Of a stretch of 23,220 nucleotides of DNA, positions 1 through 7,430 are shown in pieces. A model generated the notes under the pieces. That model saw only the letters and a list, made by a program, of their open reading frames with translations, was not told the origin of the DNA and made no database searches. Source of the stretch: Acidithiobacillus sp. (lineage in GTDB: Bacteria; Pseudomonadota; Gammaproteobacteria; Acidithiobacillales; Acidithiobacillaceae); NCBI GenBank assembly GCA_028065135.1, contig JAPTWR010000068.1, positions 1 through 23,220 of the forward strand, in the 5' to 3' direction. Position numbers and translations under genes: made by a program. Position 1 is the first letter of the stretch. Every line of letters starts with the position of its first letter.

Positions 1-137
<137 letters not shown>

Positions 138-149
138 GCGTTCCTCCGC

Positions 150-1388
150 TCAGGAGGCACGTGCCGCCGCATCCAGACTGCGCAGGGTCTCATCCGCACC
201 TGCCGCCGCCGTCAGGTCGGCGACGTTATCCTTGGTGAAGAAGCCCTGGAAACCTCCGAAGCGCTGTACGTACTCCACGATCAGCGAGGAATGTTCCGAA
301 GCGCTGGAGAAAATCTGCTTCAGCCCTTCCCGCTCCGAACCAGCAACCTCCAGCAGAAATTTCTGCCCGCAATTCTGCAGGACGTTCACCACATGGTCGA
401 TATTGGCCTGACCTCCGGTGTGTCCATCCCGCACCGCCACCGCCAGATGATGTAAACGCGGCCCGAAGTTGCGCACGAAGGCCTCGGTGGGGGATGGTCT
501 GCCGATCAGATGATTGCAAAAGTACGGATGGTTGGCGGCGGTAAAAACCTTGGCCGGGCTATGCAGTTCACTGGTAAAATGTATGCTCTTGGTCACATTC
601 GTGGAGGAGTTCTGATCGGGAATATCGTAGGAACCCCAATAGTAGTAACTGGAGAGCGTCAGATACTCGAGAATGGCCGCCTCCCGGTTCTGACTGTATA
701 CCCTGGTCGCCAGGTGGTCGATGGGTAGAAGGAGCTTGTCCAGACCGAGCCTCTCACGCAATTCCTTGGCCCGTTCAAAGGCGACCTGCATGTCCTCCCG
801 GATGAAGGATAACCCCAGGGAATAGACCCGGATGTGGTCGTCCGGGCGCTCCCAGTAACCGACGATATTGTGGGTATAGGGAGACGGTTTGACGATGGCC
901 ATATTCCCCGGCAACTCCAGGTGGCGAACCTGCTCCTGATTGAAAAAACGGATTTCCCGGCCCTTCTGCGCCTCCACCACCTCATGCAGGTTTTTAACCT
1001 GAAAGATTTCCCCCATATACCGGGAGTTCGGCCGCCGCGCCCCGATGGGGTAGACCTCGTTGAGACTGCGAAAAATACCATGCAGGTTGGGATCTTTCAC
1101 CTCCCGCACCAACACGTCGGGGGCATTCATGTCGATTCGCAGGATGTGCGTCGAGTGCTGCTCTGTTTCCAGGGTAACCAGGTAGTCATAAGGCGTCATC
1201 AGGCAGAGTTCGCCGACATAGGCCGCGGAATGCCCGGGCTCCACCGTGATCATCAGACTGTCGATACGGCCGATATTTTCGCTGAGGCCCTGGCGGTCGC
1301 GGTCTTCCAGCAACCGTCCCAGCCACTCCTCAAAAAAAGCGGAATTCTGCTTGTCGCCCTGCCGCTGAAAATCTACCGATGCCTGCAT
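150..1388 (-). CDS. VOC-superfamily (4-hydroxyphenylpyruvate dioxygenase-like) protein
   Basis: A 412-residue cytoplasmic protein with no signal peptide or membrane segment. The C-terminal half resembles extradiol/HPPD-type VOC dioxygenases. IDHLATRV gives a first metal histidine (about residue 225), LHHLAVAV a second (about 314) and IVEYVQRF the glutamate (about 373), followed by the GFFTKDN tail typical of HPPD-like proteins. The N-terminal 200 residues are not recognised and may be a degenerate VOC repeat. A GTG at 1406 and an ATG at 1394 are in frame, but the ATG at 1388 has GGAGGG six bases upstream and is preferred. The gene is divergent from the TetR gene. The substrate is unknown; true HPPD activity is not implied. 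Confidence 0.7.
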   Translation of the reverse strand: MQASVDFQRQGDKQNSAFFEEWLGRLLEDRDRQGLSENIGRIDSLMITVEPGHSAAYVGELCLMTPYDYLVTLETEQHSTHILRIDMNAPDVLVREVKDPNLHGIFRSLNEVYPIGARRPNSRYMGEIFQVKNLHEVVEAQKGREIRFFNQEQVRHLELPGNMAIVKPSPYTHNIVGYWERPDDHIRVYSLGLSFIREDMQVAFERAKELRERLGLDKLLLPIDHLATRVYSQNREAAILEYLTLSSYYYWGSYDIPDQNSSTNVTKSIHFTSELHSPAKVFTAANHPYFCNHLIGRPSPTEAFVRNFGPRLHHLAVAVRDGHTGGQANIDHVVNVLQNCGQKFLLEVAGSEREGLKQIFSSASEHSSLIVEYVQRFGGFQGFFTKDNVADLTAAAGADETLRSLDAAARAS

Positions 1389-1513
1389 ATCCATCCCTCC
1401 ATTCACATCCTGCCGATCAGTGTACCCCCCTTGATCCAGGCGGCCAACGTACTACCCCCTCGCACTGCCGTTGCTTCACCGACCGCATCTTGCTGGAAAA
1501 GCACATGCGCTTC

Positions 1514-1542
1514 TTGACAAGATACCGATTGGTCGGTATCCT
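1514..1542 (+). promoter_or_regulatory. Promoter of the TetR gene with embedded palindromic operator
   Basis: A consensus -35 TTGACA (1514-1519) and a -10 TATCCT (1537-1542) are separated by exactly 17 bp. The spacer and the edge of the -10 hold a perfect inverted repeat, GATACCGA-TTGG-TCGGTATC (1521-1540), the size and symmetry of TetR-family operators. Binding there would block RNA polymerase, so autorepression is the simple reading (inference). Confidence 0.8.
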
Positions 1543-1549
1543 TAACATC

Positions 1550-2167
1550 ATGATGATACAGCCCCTACGAAAAACCCGTAACCCGGAGCAGACCCGCAGC
1601 GATCTACTGGACGCCGCCTATATCGAGATTTTGGAATCCGGCTTTCAGGCGGCCAGCCTGGAACGCATTCTTGCCAATACCTCGGTAAGCAAAGGCGCGC
1701 TCTACCATCACTTCGGCACCAAGCGCGAACTGGGGCTGGCCGTAGTCGAAGAAGTGATTGCACCGCAACTTGCGGTGCGGTGGTTCGCCCCTTTTGCCGA
1801 GCACGATGACCCTTTGGTCAGCCTCCAGCGTATTCTCGAAGAAAAAATCACTACTGCCGACGAATCCGTCATCCGCTACGGCTGTCCCCTCAATAATCTC
1901 ATCCAGGAGATGAGCCCCCTCGATGAGGCGTTCCGCTGCGGGTTGCAGCAGATTCTCGATCGCTGGGTCGCGGTCATGGCCGACGCCTTGGCCAGGGGGC
2001 AGACCGCCGGCAAGGTGCGCACCGACGTCGAGGCGAAAGAGGTAGCACTCTTCATCGTTGCCGCCATCGAAGGCTGCGTCGGCCTGGGCAAAAATGCGCA
2101 GTCCGTCGAAGCCTATCGGCGTTGTCTGCGACAGTTGCAACTCTACGTCCAGTCACTGGCCGCCTGA
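1550..2167 (+). CDS. TetR/AcrR-family transcriptional regulator
   Basis: A 205-residue TetR repressor. The N-terminal helix-turn-helix runs from TRSDLLDAAYIEI to SKGALYHHFGTKREL (about residues 15-55), with the YHHF motif typical of the family. The C-terminal ligand domain contains GCPLNNLIQEMSPLDEAFR, a cysteine-bearing block seen in TetR proteins next to reductases and hydrolases. The start is ATG 1550 (1553 also possible). No Shine-Dalgarno is visible, and the promoter predicts transcription starting near 1549, so the mRNA may be leaderless. The hydrolase and ene-reductase genes follow on the same strand after 90 bp and are probably co-regulated. Electrophile sensing, as in NemR, is a guess from context. 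Confidence 0.9.
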   Translation: MMIQPLRKTRNPEQTRSDLLDAAYIEILESGFQAASLERILANTSVSKGALYHHFGTKRELGLAVVEEVIAPQLAVRWFAPFAEHDDPLVSLQRILEEKITTADESVIRYGCPLNNLIQEMSPLDEAFRCGLQQILDRWVAVMADALARGQTAGKVRTDVEAKEVALFIVAAIEGCVGLGKNAQSVEAYRRCLRQLQLYVQSLAA

Positions 2168-2257
2168 TAGAGTGTCCCGTAGCGTGCCGTGAACATTTGC
2201 TTCGCAATTTCCGGCGTGCCGCTTTTTTCTGCTTCCTGACTGCAGCAAGGAGATATC

Positions 2258-2986
2258 ATGTCGCAGATCACCTCTGAATGGGTTCAACTGGAAAACGGCC
2301 CACGCGCCTGGTATGCCCGCCCCGTCGGCGTGGGTCCATACCCGGCCGTGCTGGTCTTCATCGAGGCCTTCGGAGTCAACGCACACTTTCAGGACGTGGC
2401 CCAACGGCTTGCCCGGGCGGGTTATTGCGCCATCGTGCCCGACCTGTATCACGGCAAGACCTATGATTATTCCGACTTCGACGGTGCCATCGGCCACCTC
2501 AAGACCCTGAACGACGCAGTCGTCATGCAGGAGGCGGGCCTGGCCATCCAGGCACTGCAGCAACGTGCCGAGGTGCACAAGGACGCCATCGGGGCGCTGG
2601 GGTTCTGTATGGGCGGACGCTACGCCTTCATGGCCAATGCCATCCATGCAGACCAGCTTCGCGCCGCGGTCGCCTTCTACGGCGGCGGTATTGCCCCCGA
2701 TCAGGATTCCGTCGGACGTAAGCCACTGCTGCATCTGGTGGACCAGATGCGGGCGCCGCTGCTGCTGCTTTACGGCGCGGAGGACCAATCCATCACCCCC
2801 GAAGAACATGGTCGCATCGCTACCGCGCTCAGCACCGCCGGCAAACGTTATACCCTGACCGTGTTTCCGGGTGCGCCACACGGCTTTTTTGCGGATCCTC
2901 GGGACAGCTTCCGTCCCGATGCCGCGCAGGAAGGCTGGCGCCTGACCCTTGACCACTTCACCCGTTACCTCGGAGCATCCGCATGA
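2258..2986 (+). CDS. Dienelactone hydrolase family protein
   Basis: A 242-residue alpha/beta hydrolase of the carboxymethylenebutenolidase type. The cysteine nucleophile is C117 in GFCMGG, the acid is D176 in YGAEDQS, and the base is H208 in APHGFF. E36 in IEAFGVN matches the glutamate that activates the cysteine in dienelactone hydrolase. Length and motif spacing are normal for the family, and no export signal is seen. An AAGGAG site lies seven bases before the ATG. The stop codon overlaps the start of the ene-reductase gene (ATGA at 2983-2986), so translation is coupled. The natural substrate is unknown; many family members act on esters or lactones unrelated to chloroaromatics. Confidence 0.9.
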   Translation: MSQITSEWVQLENGPRAWYARPVGVGPYPAVLVFIEAFGVNAHFQDVAQRLARAGYCAIVPDLYHGKTYDYSDFDGAIGHLKTLNDAVVMQEAGLAIQALQQRAEVHKDAIGALGFCMGGRYAFMANAIHADQLRAAVAFYGGGIAPDQDSVGRKPLLHLVDQMRAPLLLLYGAEDQSITPEEHGRIATALSTAGKRYTLTVFPGAPHGFFADPRDSFRPDAAQEGWRLTLDHFTRYLGASA

Positions 2987-4059
2987 CGCACAAGCTGTTT
3001 TCCTCCTGGACGTTACGCAGCGTCACCCTGCGCAACCGCATCTGCGTGGCGCCCATGTGCCAGTATTCCACACCCGATGGCGTCGCCGGGGACTGGCATA
3101 TGGTGCATCTCGGCAGCCGCGCCGTAGGTGGTGCCGGGCTGGTCATGGTGGAAGCGGCTGCCATCAGCCCGGAAGGCCGCATTTCCCCCCGCGACCTCGG
3201 TATCTGGACGGATGCGCAGGCGCGGGCACTGGCTCCCATCGTGGCGTTCATGAAGACGCAGGGGACGGTCACCGCCATTCAGATCGCCCATGCGGGACGG
3301 AAGGCGTCCACCCGGCCACCCTTTCTCGGTGGCGATCCCATTGCGCCCGATGCCGAGGGTGGCTGGGAGCCTCTGGGACCCAGTGCCCTGCCCTTCCACC
3401 ACAGCCATACCGTGCCCCACGCCATGGACGCCCAGAACCTGGAGAAGGTACGCAGGGACTTTGTGGCCGCGGCCAGACGTGCACTGGCCGCGGGATTCGA
3501 GGTTCTGGAACTGCACATGGCCCACGGCTATCTGCTGCACAGCTTTCTGTCCCCCATCAGCAACCAGCGGACCGACGACTACGGCGGCAGCCTGGAAAAC
3601 CGCATGCGCCTGCCACTGGAAATCACCGCTGCCGTGCGTGCGGTGTGGCCCGAAGAGCTGCCCCTCTGGGTGAGGATTTCCGCCACGGACTGGGTGCGCG
3701 GCGGCTGGGACCTGGAGCAGTCCGTCGTCCTCGCCAAAGCGTTGAAGGACCGTGGCGTGGACGTCATCGATTGCAGCAGCGGTGGCATGACGCCGGATGC
3801 CGTCATCCCCGCCGGCCCCGGCTTCCAGACGCCTTTCGCCAGCGCCATCCGGCAGGAGGTCGGCATACCCACCGTCGCTGTCGGCCTCATCACCGAGGCG
3901 ATGCAGGCAGAACACATCCTCGTCACCGAACAGGCCGACGCCGTGGCCCTGGCCCGGGAACTGCTGCGCAACCCCTACTGGCCTCTGCACGCGGCCCGAG
4001 AACTCGGCGTCGATATCGCCTGGCCCGTACAGTACGATCGCGCCAAAGCACGCCCATAA
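2983..4059 (+). CDS. Old yellow enzyme family NADPH:flavin oxidoreductase (YqjM-like ene-reductase)
   Basis: A 358-residue FMN-dependent (beta/alpha)8-barrel ene-reductase of the class II, YqjM type. It shows PMCQYS with C26 and Y28 at the same positions as in YqjM, and substrate-binding histidines H178 and H181 plus Y183 in HMAHGYLLH. The loop SNQRTDDYGGSLENR is the family signature. Such enzymes reduce activated C=C bonds of enals, enones and maleimides with NAD(P)H. Together with the overlapping hydrolase and the upstream TetR gene this looks like a small electrophile-responsive operon, comparable in idea to nemRA. The inducer and true substrate cannot be read from the sequence. Confidence 0.93.
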   Translation: MTHKLFSSWTLRSVTLRNRICVAPMCQYSTPDGVAGDWHMVHLGSRAVGGAGLVMVEAAAISPEGRISPRDLGIWTDAQARALAPIVAFMKTQGTVTAIQIAHAGRKASTRPPFLGGDPIAPDAEGGWEPLGPSALPFHHSHTVPHAMDAQNLEKVRRDFVAAARRALAAGFEVLELHMAHGYLLHSFLSPISNQRTDDYGGSLENRMRLPLEITAAVRAVWPEELPLWVRISATDWVRGGWDLEQSVVLAKALKDRGVDVIDCSSGGMTPDAVIPAGPGFQTPFASAIRQEVGIPTVAVGLITEAMQAEHILVTEQADAVALARELLRNPYWPLHAARELGVDIAWPVQYDRAKARP

Positions 4060-4141
4060 TCCCCCTTACCGTTCGGGGGCTGCCATCGGGGTGGCAAAAA
4101 ACGCGCTTGCGGCGACCCGCAGGGAGCGGTAATAAAGGGTG

Positions 4142-4768
4142 TCAGACGGGGTTCGGGACGGATTCCACCAGCAATTTCTGCAACTGCGCGAGGGTCGCCC
4201 TGCGCAAGGGTCGGCCGTCCACGGGGGATGCGGGACTGCGCCGGTCCTCGTCCAGATCAAAGAGGACCAGACGCAGATCCGCCCCAGCAAAATTCAGCTT
4301 CAGGCAAGGATAATCCCGGGCCGGGGCATCCCCATAATGAAGCCGCTGCCAGACTTCTTCATAAGCCACCTTCTGATCCATCAGAAAAAAAATCACGCTC
4401 TCCGGCGCGTCCACAAAAAGATGGAGGGTGACGGGCACGTGGCGCGTCGCCGTCCCGGTCAGAACCGGCCCGGCCAGACGCGGCCGAAACTCCGCCAGCC
4501 ACTGCATGGCCTGCGCAGCCTGCTCGCGGAGCTGGCGCAACTCCGCCTCATGAACCTGACCGTGGAAAAGCTGCAAACGCGACTGAAGCTCTTCCTCGAT
4601 CTCCGCATTACTTGGCCAGTCCTGCTGGGCGTCGCCGCCGGCGCCCAGGCGGCGCGCCGCCTTTTCCTTGGCCACCCGGAAGTCCACCACCCCTTCGTCG
4701 GCCATGATCCGCGCCGATTCCACCACCAGCAAGCGCCGCAAACGGGATTGTTGCTGTGACTTGGCCAT
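4142..4768 (-). CDS. Conserved proteobacterial hypothetical protein
   Basis: A 208-residue soluble protein. The N-terminus (MAKSQQQSRLRRLLVVESAR) and the block ADEGVVDFRVAKEKAARRLG form a helical region. The centre has AMQWLAEFRPRLAGPVLTGTA and the C-terminus has SPVDGRPLRRATLAQLQKLL. From memory this layout belongs to an uncharacterised family found beside core genes in beta- and gammaproteobacteria. The middle part (GPVLTGTATRHVPVTLHLF) could be a nucleotidyltransferase-like fold, but that is a guess. An upstream in-frame ATG at 4801 is possible; the start at 4768 is chosen because it matches the usual N-terminus. Function unknown. It converges on the ene-reductase gene across a GC-rich gap with small inverted repeats. 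Confidence 0.75.
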   Translation of the reverse strand: MAKSQQQSRLRRLLVVESARIMADEGVVDFRVAKEKAARRLGAGGDAQQDWPSNAEIEEELQSRLQLFHGQVHEAELRQLREQAAQAMQWLAEFRPRLAGPVLTGTATRHVPVTLHLFVDAPESVIFFLMDQKVAYEEVWQRLHYGDAPARDYPCLKLNFAGADLRLVLFDLDEDRRSPASPVDGRPLRRATLAQLQKLLVESVPNPV

Positions 4769-4784
4769 TTCCGCACCCCGCTCA

Positions 4785-4813
4785 TTGTCTACAAACGACA
4801 TTCCGCATAAGAT
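4785..4813 (+). promoter_or_regulatory. Probable promoter of tRNA-Leu
   Basis: A -35 TTGTCT (4785-4790) and a -10 TAAGAT (4808-4813) are 17 bp apart, placing transcription start a few bases before the mature tRNA 5' end at 4823. Each box matches four of six consensus bases. It overlaps the 5' end of the divergent hypothetical gene. Confidence 0.55.
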
Positions 4814-4822
4814 AGCGCGAAT

Positions 4823-4907
4823 GCGAGAGTGGCGGAATTGGTAGACGCACTGGATTTAGGTTCCAGCGCCGCACGGCGTGGGAGTTCGAATCTCCCCTTT
4901 CGCACCA
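4823..4907 (+). tRNA. tRNA-Leu (anticodon UAG), CCA encoded
   Basis: An 85-nt class II tRNA. The acceptor stem GCGAGAG pairs with CTTTCGC (one G-U), followed by discriminator A and an encoded CCA. The D-arm carries TGGCGGAATTGGTAGACGCA, the anticodon stem CTGGA/TCCAG encloses TTTAGGT giving UAG, there is a short variable arm (CGCCGCACGGCG), and the T-arm has GGGAG-TTCGAAT-CTCCC. It decodes CUN leucine codons. Its 3' end faces an integrase gene and is the likely integration target. Confidence 0.97.
4881..4907 (+). other. Candidate attachment site at the 3' end of tRNA-Leu
   Basis: Integrases of this type usually recombine within the T-arm and acceptor 3' half of a tRNA, leaving the tRNA intact at one junction. 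The integrase starts 92 bp downstream and points away. No second copy of this segment was found by eye later in the window, so the other junction lies outside or has decayed. Inference from arrangement. Confidence 0.5.
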
Positions 4908-4946
4908 AATAGTTAGAGTGAAGTCATGAATCCATATTGATTTTAC

Positions 4947-4998
4947 GCTGCATATATGCTGCACTAAGCTTCCGAATTGAGTGCAGCGGGAGTGCAGC
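4947..4998. repeat. Cluster of four TGCAGC/GCTGCA half-sites before the integrase
   Basis: GCTGCA at 4947-4952 and GCTGCAC at 4958-4964 face two copies of GTGCAGC at 4981-4987 and 4992-4998. The last copy ends at the base before the integrase ATG and covers the ribosome-binding region. The sites could bind a repressor or excisionase, or form an mRNA hairpin that masks the start. Confidence 0.5.
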
Positions 4999-5982
4999 AT
5001 GGCAACTATAAATTCACGGGAAGACCAGGATGGCATTACGATCGGCTGGCAAGCCATCGTGCGCAAGAAGGGTTATCCAAGCCAGACAAAAACCTTTCGG
5101 ACCAAACGGGATGCCGAGGCGTGGGCACGGCTTACTGAATCGGCCATGGAACGCGGGTTGTGGCAAAATCAGAGCGACGCAGACAGTACAACGCTGGCCG
5201 ATGCGCTGGATCGTTACGGTAGGGAAGTCTCCAGCTTGAAGAAATCGGGCAAGATTGAACTGTACCGCATTGGAACACTCAAGACGGACAAAATCGCCAA
5301 ACTGCACTTATCGCGAATTCGCGGCGCTGACCTCGCAGAGTATCGAGATCGGCGATTGAACGTGGGGCTTTCTGATAGCTCCGTGCGCCTAGAGTTAGCC
5401 ATCCTCTCCAATCTGTACACGGTCGCCATGAAGGAGTGGCGTATGGAAGGCTTACGCAACCCGGTATTGTCAGTGCGGAAACCATCGCCAGGCAAGGCAC
5501 GGGATCGAAGGTTGTCGCCGATTGAAGAAAAGAAACTATTGGGCGAATGTACCCCACCATTGAAGGCCATCATCCTGTTCGCTCTGGAGACCGGGATGCG
5601 GCGGGGGGAGATACAGAAGTTACTCTGGAAGGATGTGGACCTGATCAAATGTACTGCCCAGTTATTTGATACCAAAAACGGGGAAGATCGGACCATTCCA
5701 CTGTCCAGTCGCGCTATTGCCGTCCTGAAAGCGTTGCCGCGCAACATCAACGGCAAGGTGTTCCCAGGTGCGGACATATCCCATTCCTTTACTGCCGCCT
5801 GCCGCCGCGCAGCCATTGATGACTTACGCTTCCACGACCTGCGCCACGAGGCCACCAGCCGTTTTTTCGAGAAGGGCTTGAATCCCATGCAGGTGGCGGC
5901 CATTACCGGCCACAAGACCTTGCAGATGCTGAAACGCTATACTCACTTGAGAGCGGAGGACCTGGCGAAGATGCTGGGGTGA
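4999..5982 (+). CDS. Tyrosine-type site-specific integrase
   Basis: A 327-residue phage/island integrase. The N-terminal part (residues 1-60) is an AP2-like arm-binding region with GWQAIVRKKGYPSQTKTF. Residues 65-160 form the core-binding domain. The catalytic domain carries R201 (TGMRRGEI), K226 (TKNGEDR), H279 and R282 (FHDLRHE), H305 (TGHKT) and nucleophile Y314 (KRYTHL), so all catalytic residues are present. ATG 4999 is chosen for the GGGAG upstream and the typical short N-terminus. Its place next to tRNA-Leu suggests it brought in the following accessory DNA. No excisionase gene is recognised nearby. Confidence 0.95.
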   Translation: MATINSREDQDGITIGWQAIVRKKGYPSQTKTFRTKRDAEAWARLTESAMERGLWQNQSDADSTTLADALDRYGREVSSLKKSGKIELYRIGTLKTDKIAKLHLSRIRGADLAEYRDRRLNVGLSDSSVRLELAILSNLYTVAMKEWRMEGLRNPVLSVRKPSPGKARDRRLSPIEEKKLLGECTPPLKAIILFALETGMRRGEIQKLLWKDVDLIKCTAQLFDTKNGEDRTIPLSSRAIAVLKALPRNINGKVFPGADISHSFTAACRRAAIDDLRFHDLRHEATSRFFEKGLNPMQVAAITGHKTLQMLKRYTHLRAEDLAKMLG

Positions 5983-6332
5983 ATATTACCCGAAGGACCG
6001 AACCGGAAGCGGCGGGAGAATGCCGACGGAGAAGGCACAGAAGGCTCCACGGTGAAAAGCGAACCGGTTTTCGATTCCGGGCGGGAACCGTCCGAGATGT
6101 GGAGCGGTGGAAGTTTCGCCGCGATGAAGCACGAAACTCACGCCATAGCCGTATAGGCTTGGCGGGAGCAGTTCATTTTGATCTGTACACCCTGCTAAAA
6201 AAGCACGAGGCCAGTTTGGTGGATGCCAAGGTGGTGCTTTCAAAAGGTGGGACAATCAATGGATGGAACGTTTTTACGGAAAGGCTCTTTAATCTTCCCG
6301 TGCGAATGGCATTACTTCATTCCTGAGACCGG
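5983..6332. other. Gap after the integrase, no convincing gene
   Basis: No gene here can be supported. A 34-codon frame (GTG 6052 to TAG 6156, containing FDSGREPSEMW and MKHETHAIAV) and the tail of a longer frame (to 6326, with FDLYTLLKKHEASLVDAK) look protein-like in places. They have no good ribosome-binding sites and no recognised relatives, and could be remnants of a deleted gene. Confidence 0.4.
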
Positions 6333-6462
6333 ATTCGCTCACCGCTCGCGCGGTGGTATGATGAATCCACGAAACAAACGGGATGAACGGAACGACGTGG
6401 TACGCAAAGGAGATCGAACATGGGCATGATGGATTATATTATCGGGAAGAACGTGGGGCGGG
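6333..6462 (+). repeat. 130-bp direct repeat, copy 1 (promoter, leader and first codons)
   Basis: This segment matches 7431-7560 with only about five differences in 130 bp. It covers a promoter, a palindromic operator, the untranslated leader with an AAAGGAGA ribosome-binding site, and the first 14 codons of the gene. Confidence 0.95.
6334..6362 (+). promoter_or_regulatory. Promoter with palindrome in the spacer, copy 1
   Basis: A weak -35 TTCGCT (6334-6339) lies 17 bp from an extended -10 TGGTATGAT (TATGAT at 6357-6362). The spacer holds the inverted repeat CACCGC-TCGC-GCGGTG (6340-6355), a likely operator. The same arrangement occurs in copy 2. Confidence 0.7.
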
Positions 6463-6875
6463 AAGAGGCGCGGAACTCCCAGGACAGCGGAGCGGCGCAT
6501 CGCGCGGAAATGGACGCCATCCAGGCCAGAGGTACCGCAGACCAGGCCCAAAACACCGCCCTGGCCATCGCCATCGCGTTGAAGCAGACGCGGGAAGAAC
6601 TGGAGGTAACCAGGAAGCGGTTCTATCGGGAACGGCGGGAACGTCGTGGTTGGCAGCGCACTGCGGAATTGCGCAAATTGTCACTTATGGAAAAGGCAGG
6701 AATGACTGCGGATGACGTTTATGAAGATCAGGACAGGGTCAGCGATTTGCCGGGCGTAAGTGAACACATGAAACAGTTCCTCGATGGGCAAGACAAAGAG
6801 ATCGATACCGATACGATTGGCACCTCTACTGATGCAACAAACGCCACGAACAACGGCCCTTCGTCCGTGAACTAG
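6420..6875 (+). CDS. Small charged hypothetical protein, paralogue 1
   Basis: A 151-residue soluble protein of unknown function. It opens with MGMMDYIIGKNVGRE, identical to the paralogue that starts at 7518. A central stretch with heptad character (about residues 45-85) contains RKRFYRERRERRGWQRTAELRKLSL, shortened here: the shared core is R-F-x-RER-x-ERR-x-WQ-x-TAE-x-RKLS. The C-terminus is acidic and low-complexity. The basic core could bind nucleic acid or a partner protein, but nothing recognisable confirms it. An AAAGGAGA ribosome-binding site sits seven bases before the ATG. A perfect 9-bp hairpin follows the stop. It sits in the integrase-borne region, so a phage or conjugative origin is likely. 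Confidence 0.75.
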   Translation: MGMMDYIIGKNVGREEARNSQDSGAAHRAEMDAIQARGTADQAQNTALAIAIALKQTREELEVTRKRFYRERRERRGWQRTAELRKLSLMEKAGMTADDVYEDQDRVSDLPGVSEHMKQFLDGQDKEIDTDTIGTSTDATNATNNGPSSVN

Positions 6876-6884
6876 AAGGCTGTA

Positions 6885-6912
6885 AAGGATGCCCAGGTTT
6901 TTAGGCATCCTT
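6885..6912. terminator. Hairpin terminator between convergent genes
   Basis: AAGGATGCC (6885-6893) pairs perfectly with GGCATCCTT (6904-6912) around a 10-nt loop. It lies between the stop of the first paralogue and the stop of the convergent membrane protein gene, so it could serve both strands. The T-run is short. Confidence 0.65.
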
Positions 6913-6929
6913 ATTCGTGTTACAATTGG

Positions 6930-7424
6930 TCATAACTTATTCCCCCCTTTACCAACCTCCGGTTTAGTCTCACCACTATCCTGCCCCGCCGCTTTTCCCC
7001 CACTCAGCGCACCCATCATTTCCTGGTGACGCCGCTCGGCGGTTTCCGCAGACGACGCCGATGCCGCCGCTCTTTCCTGTTCATCCGCGCGGCCTTTGGC
7101 GCTGGCATTCATCGAATCCATACCAGCATTCATCTTGTCCCCAGCATACATGCCGTACTTCCCGGCGCCAGACCCCGCATTGGAGATAGCCCCTTGCGCG
7201 ATGTCCGCCTCGCCCAGACCCTGACCGGAGTGACCGCCAATCCATTGCGGAGCACGGTCTGCAAGGTGCGTGATGAGTTTCAGGACGGTTTTGATGAACA
7301 TCAGCACCGTGGCGATGATGACCGCGAGTATGGCCGCGAACCCGATGATGCCGACCTGTGTGCCGCCCATGCCGGTCAGAAACGCCTGCAACGCCTCTCC
7401 CACGAACCAGCCGCCGATATCCAT
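6930..7424 (-). CDS. Single-TM protein with Gly/Ala-rich hydrophilic tail (possibly a VirB6/TrbL-type C-terminal remnant)
   Basis: A 164-residue protein. After a short amphipathic start (DIGGWFVGEALQAFLTGMG), residues about 22-48 form one strong membrane segment (VGIIGFAAILAVIIATVLMFI). It is followed by LKLITHLADRAPQWIGG and a long tail rich in Gly, Ala, Ser, Lys and Glu. This layout, a last TM, then a W-hGG turn, then a repetitive soluble tail, is like the C-terminal end of TrbL/VirB6 channel proteins, but the protein is far too short to be complete. A small holin-like or entry-exclusion protein is an alternative. The ATG lies 6 bp from the second copy of the direct repeat, so its promoter probably overlaps that repeat on the other strand. 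Confidence 0.6.
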   Translation of the reverse strand: MDIGGWFVGEALQAFLTGMGGTQVGIIGFAAILAVIIATVLMFIKTVLKLITHLADRAPQWIGGHSGQGLGEADIAQGAISNAGSGAGKYGMYAGDKMNAGMDSMNASAKGRADEQERAAASASSAETAERRHQEMMGALSGGKAAGQDSGETKPEVGKGGNKL

Positions 7425-7430
7425 GATGAA

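Noticed and set aside
4060..4141. Terminator between the ene-reductase and the convergent hypothetical gene
   Set aside because: Several GC-rich inverted repeats are present, but the A-run follows the hairpin on the plus strand, so neither strand gives a proper T-tail.
2949..4313. Plus-strand open frame of 454 codons, very Arg/Pro-rich
   Set aside because: It is out of frame across the ene-reductase gene, which has all its family motifs.
5986..6255. Minus-strand frame of 89 codons after the integrase
   Set aside because: No ribosome-binding site and no convincing family; competing frames on the other strand look equally weak.
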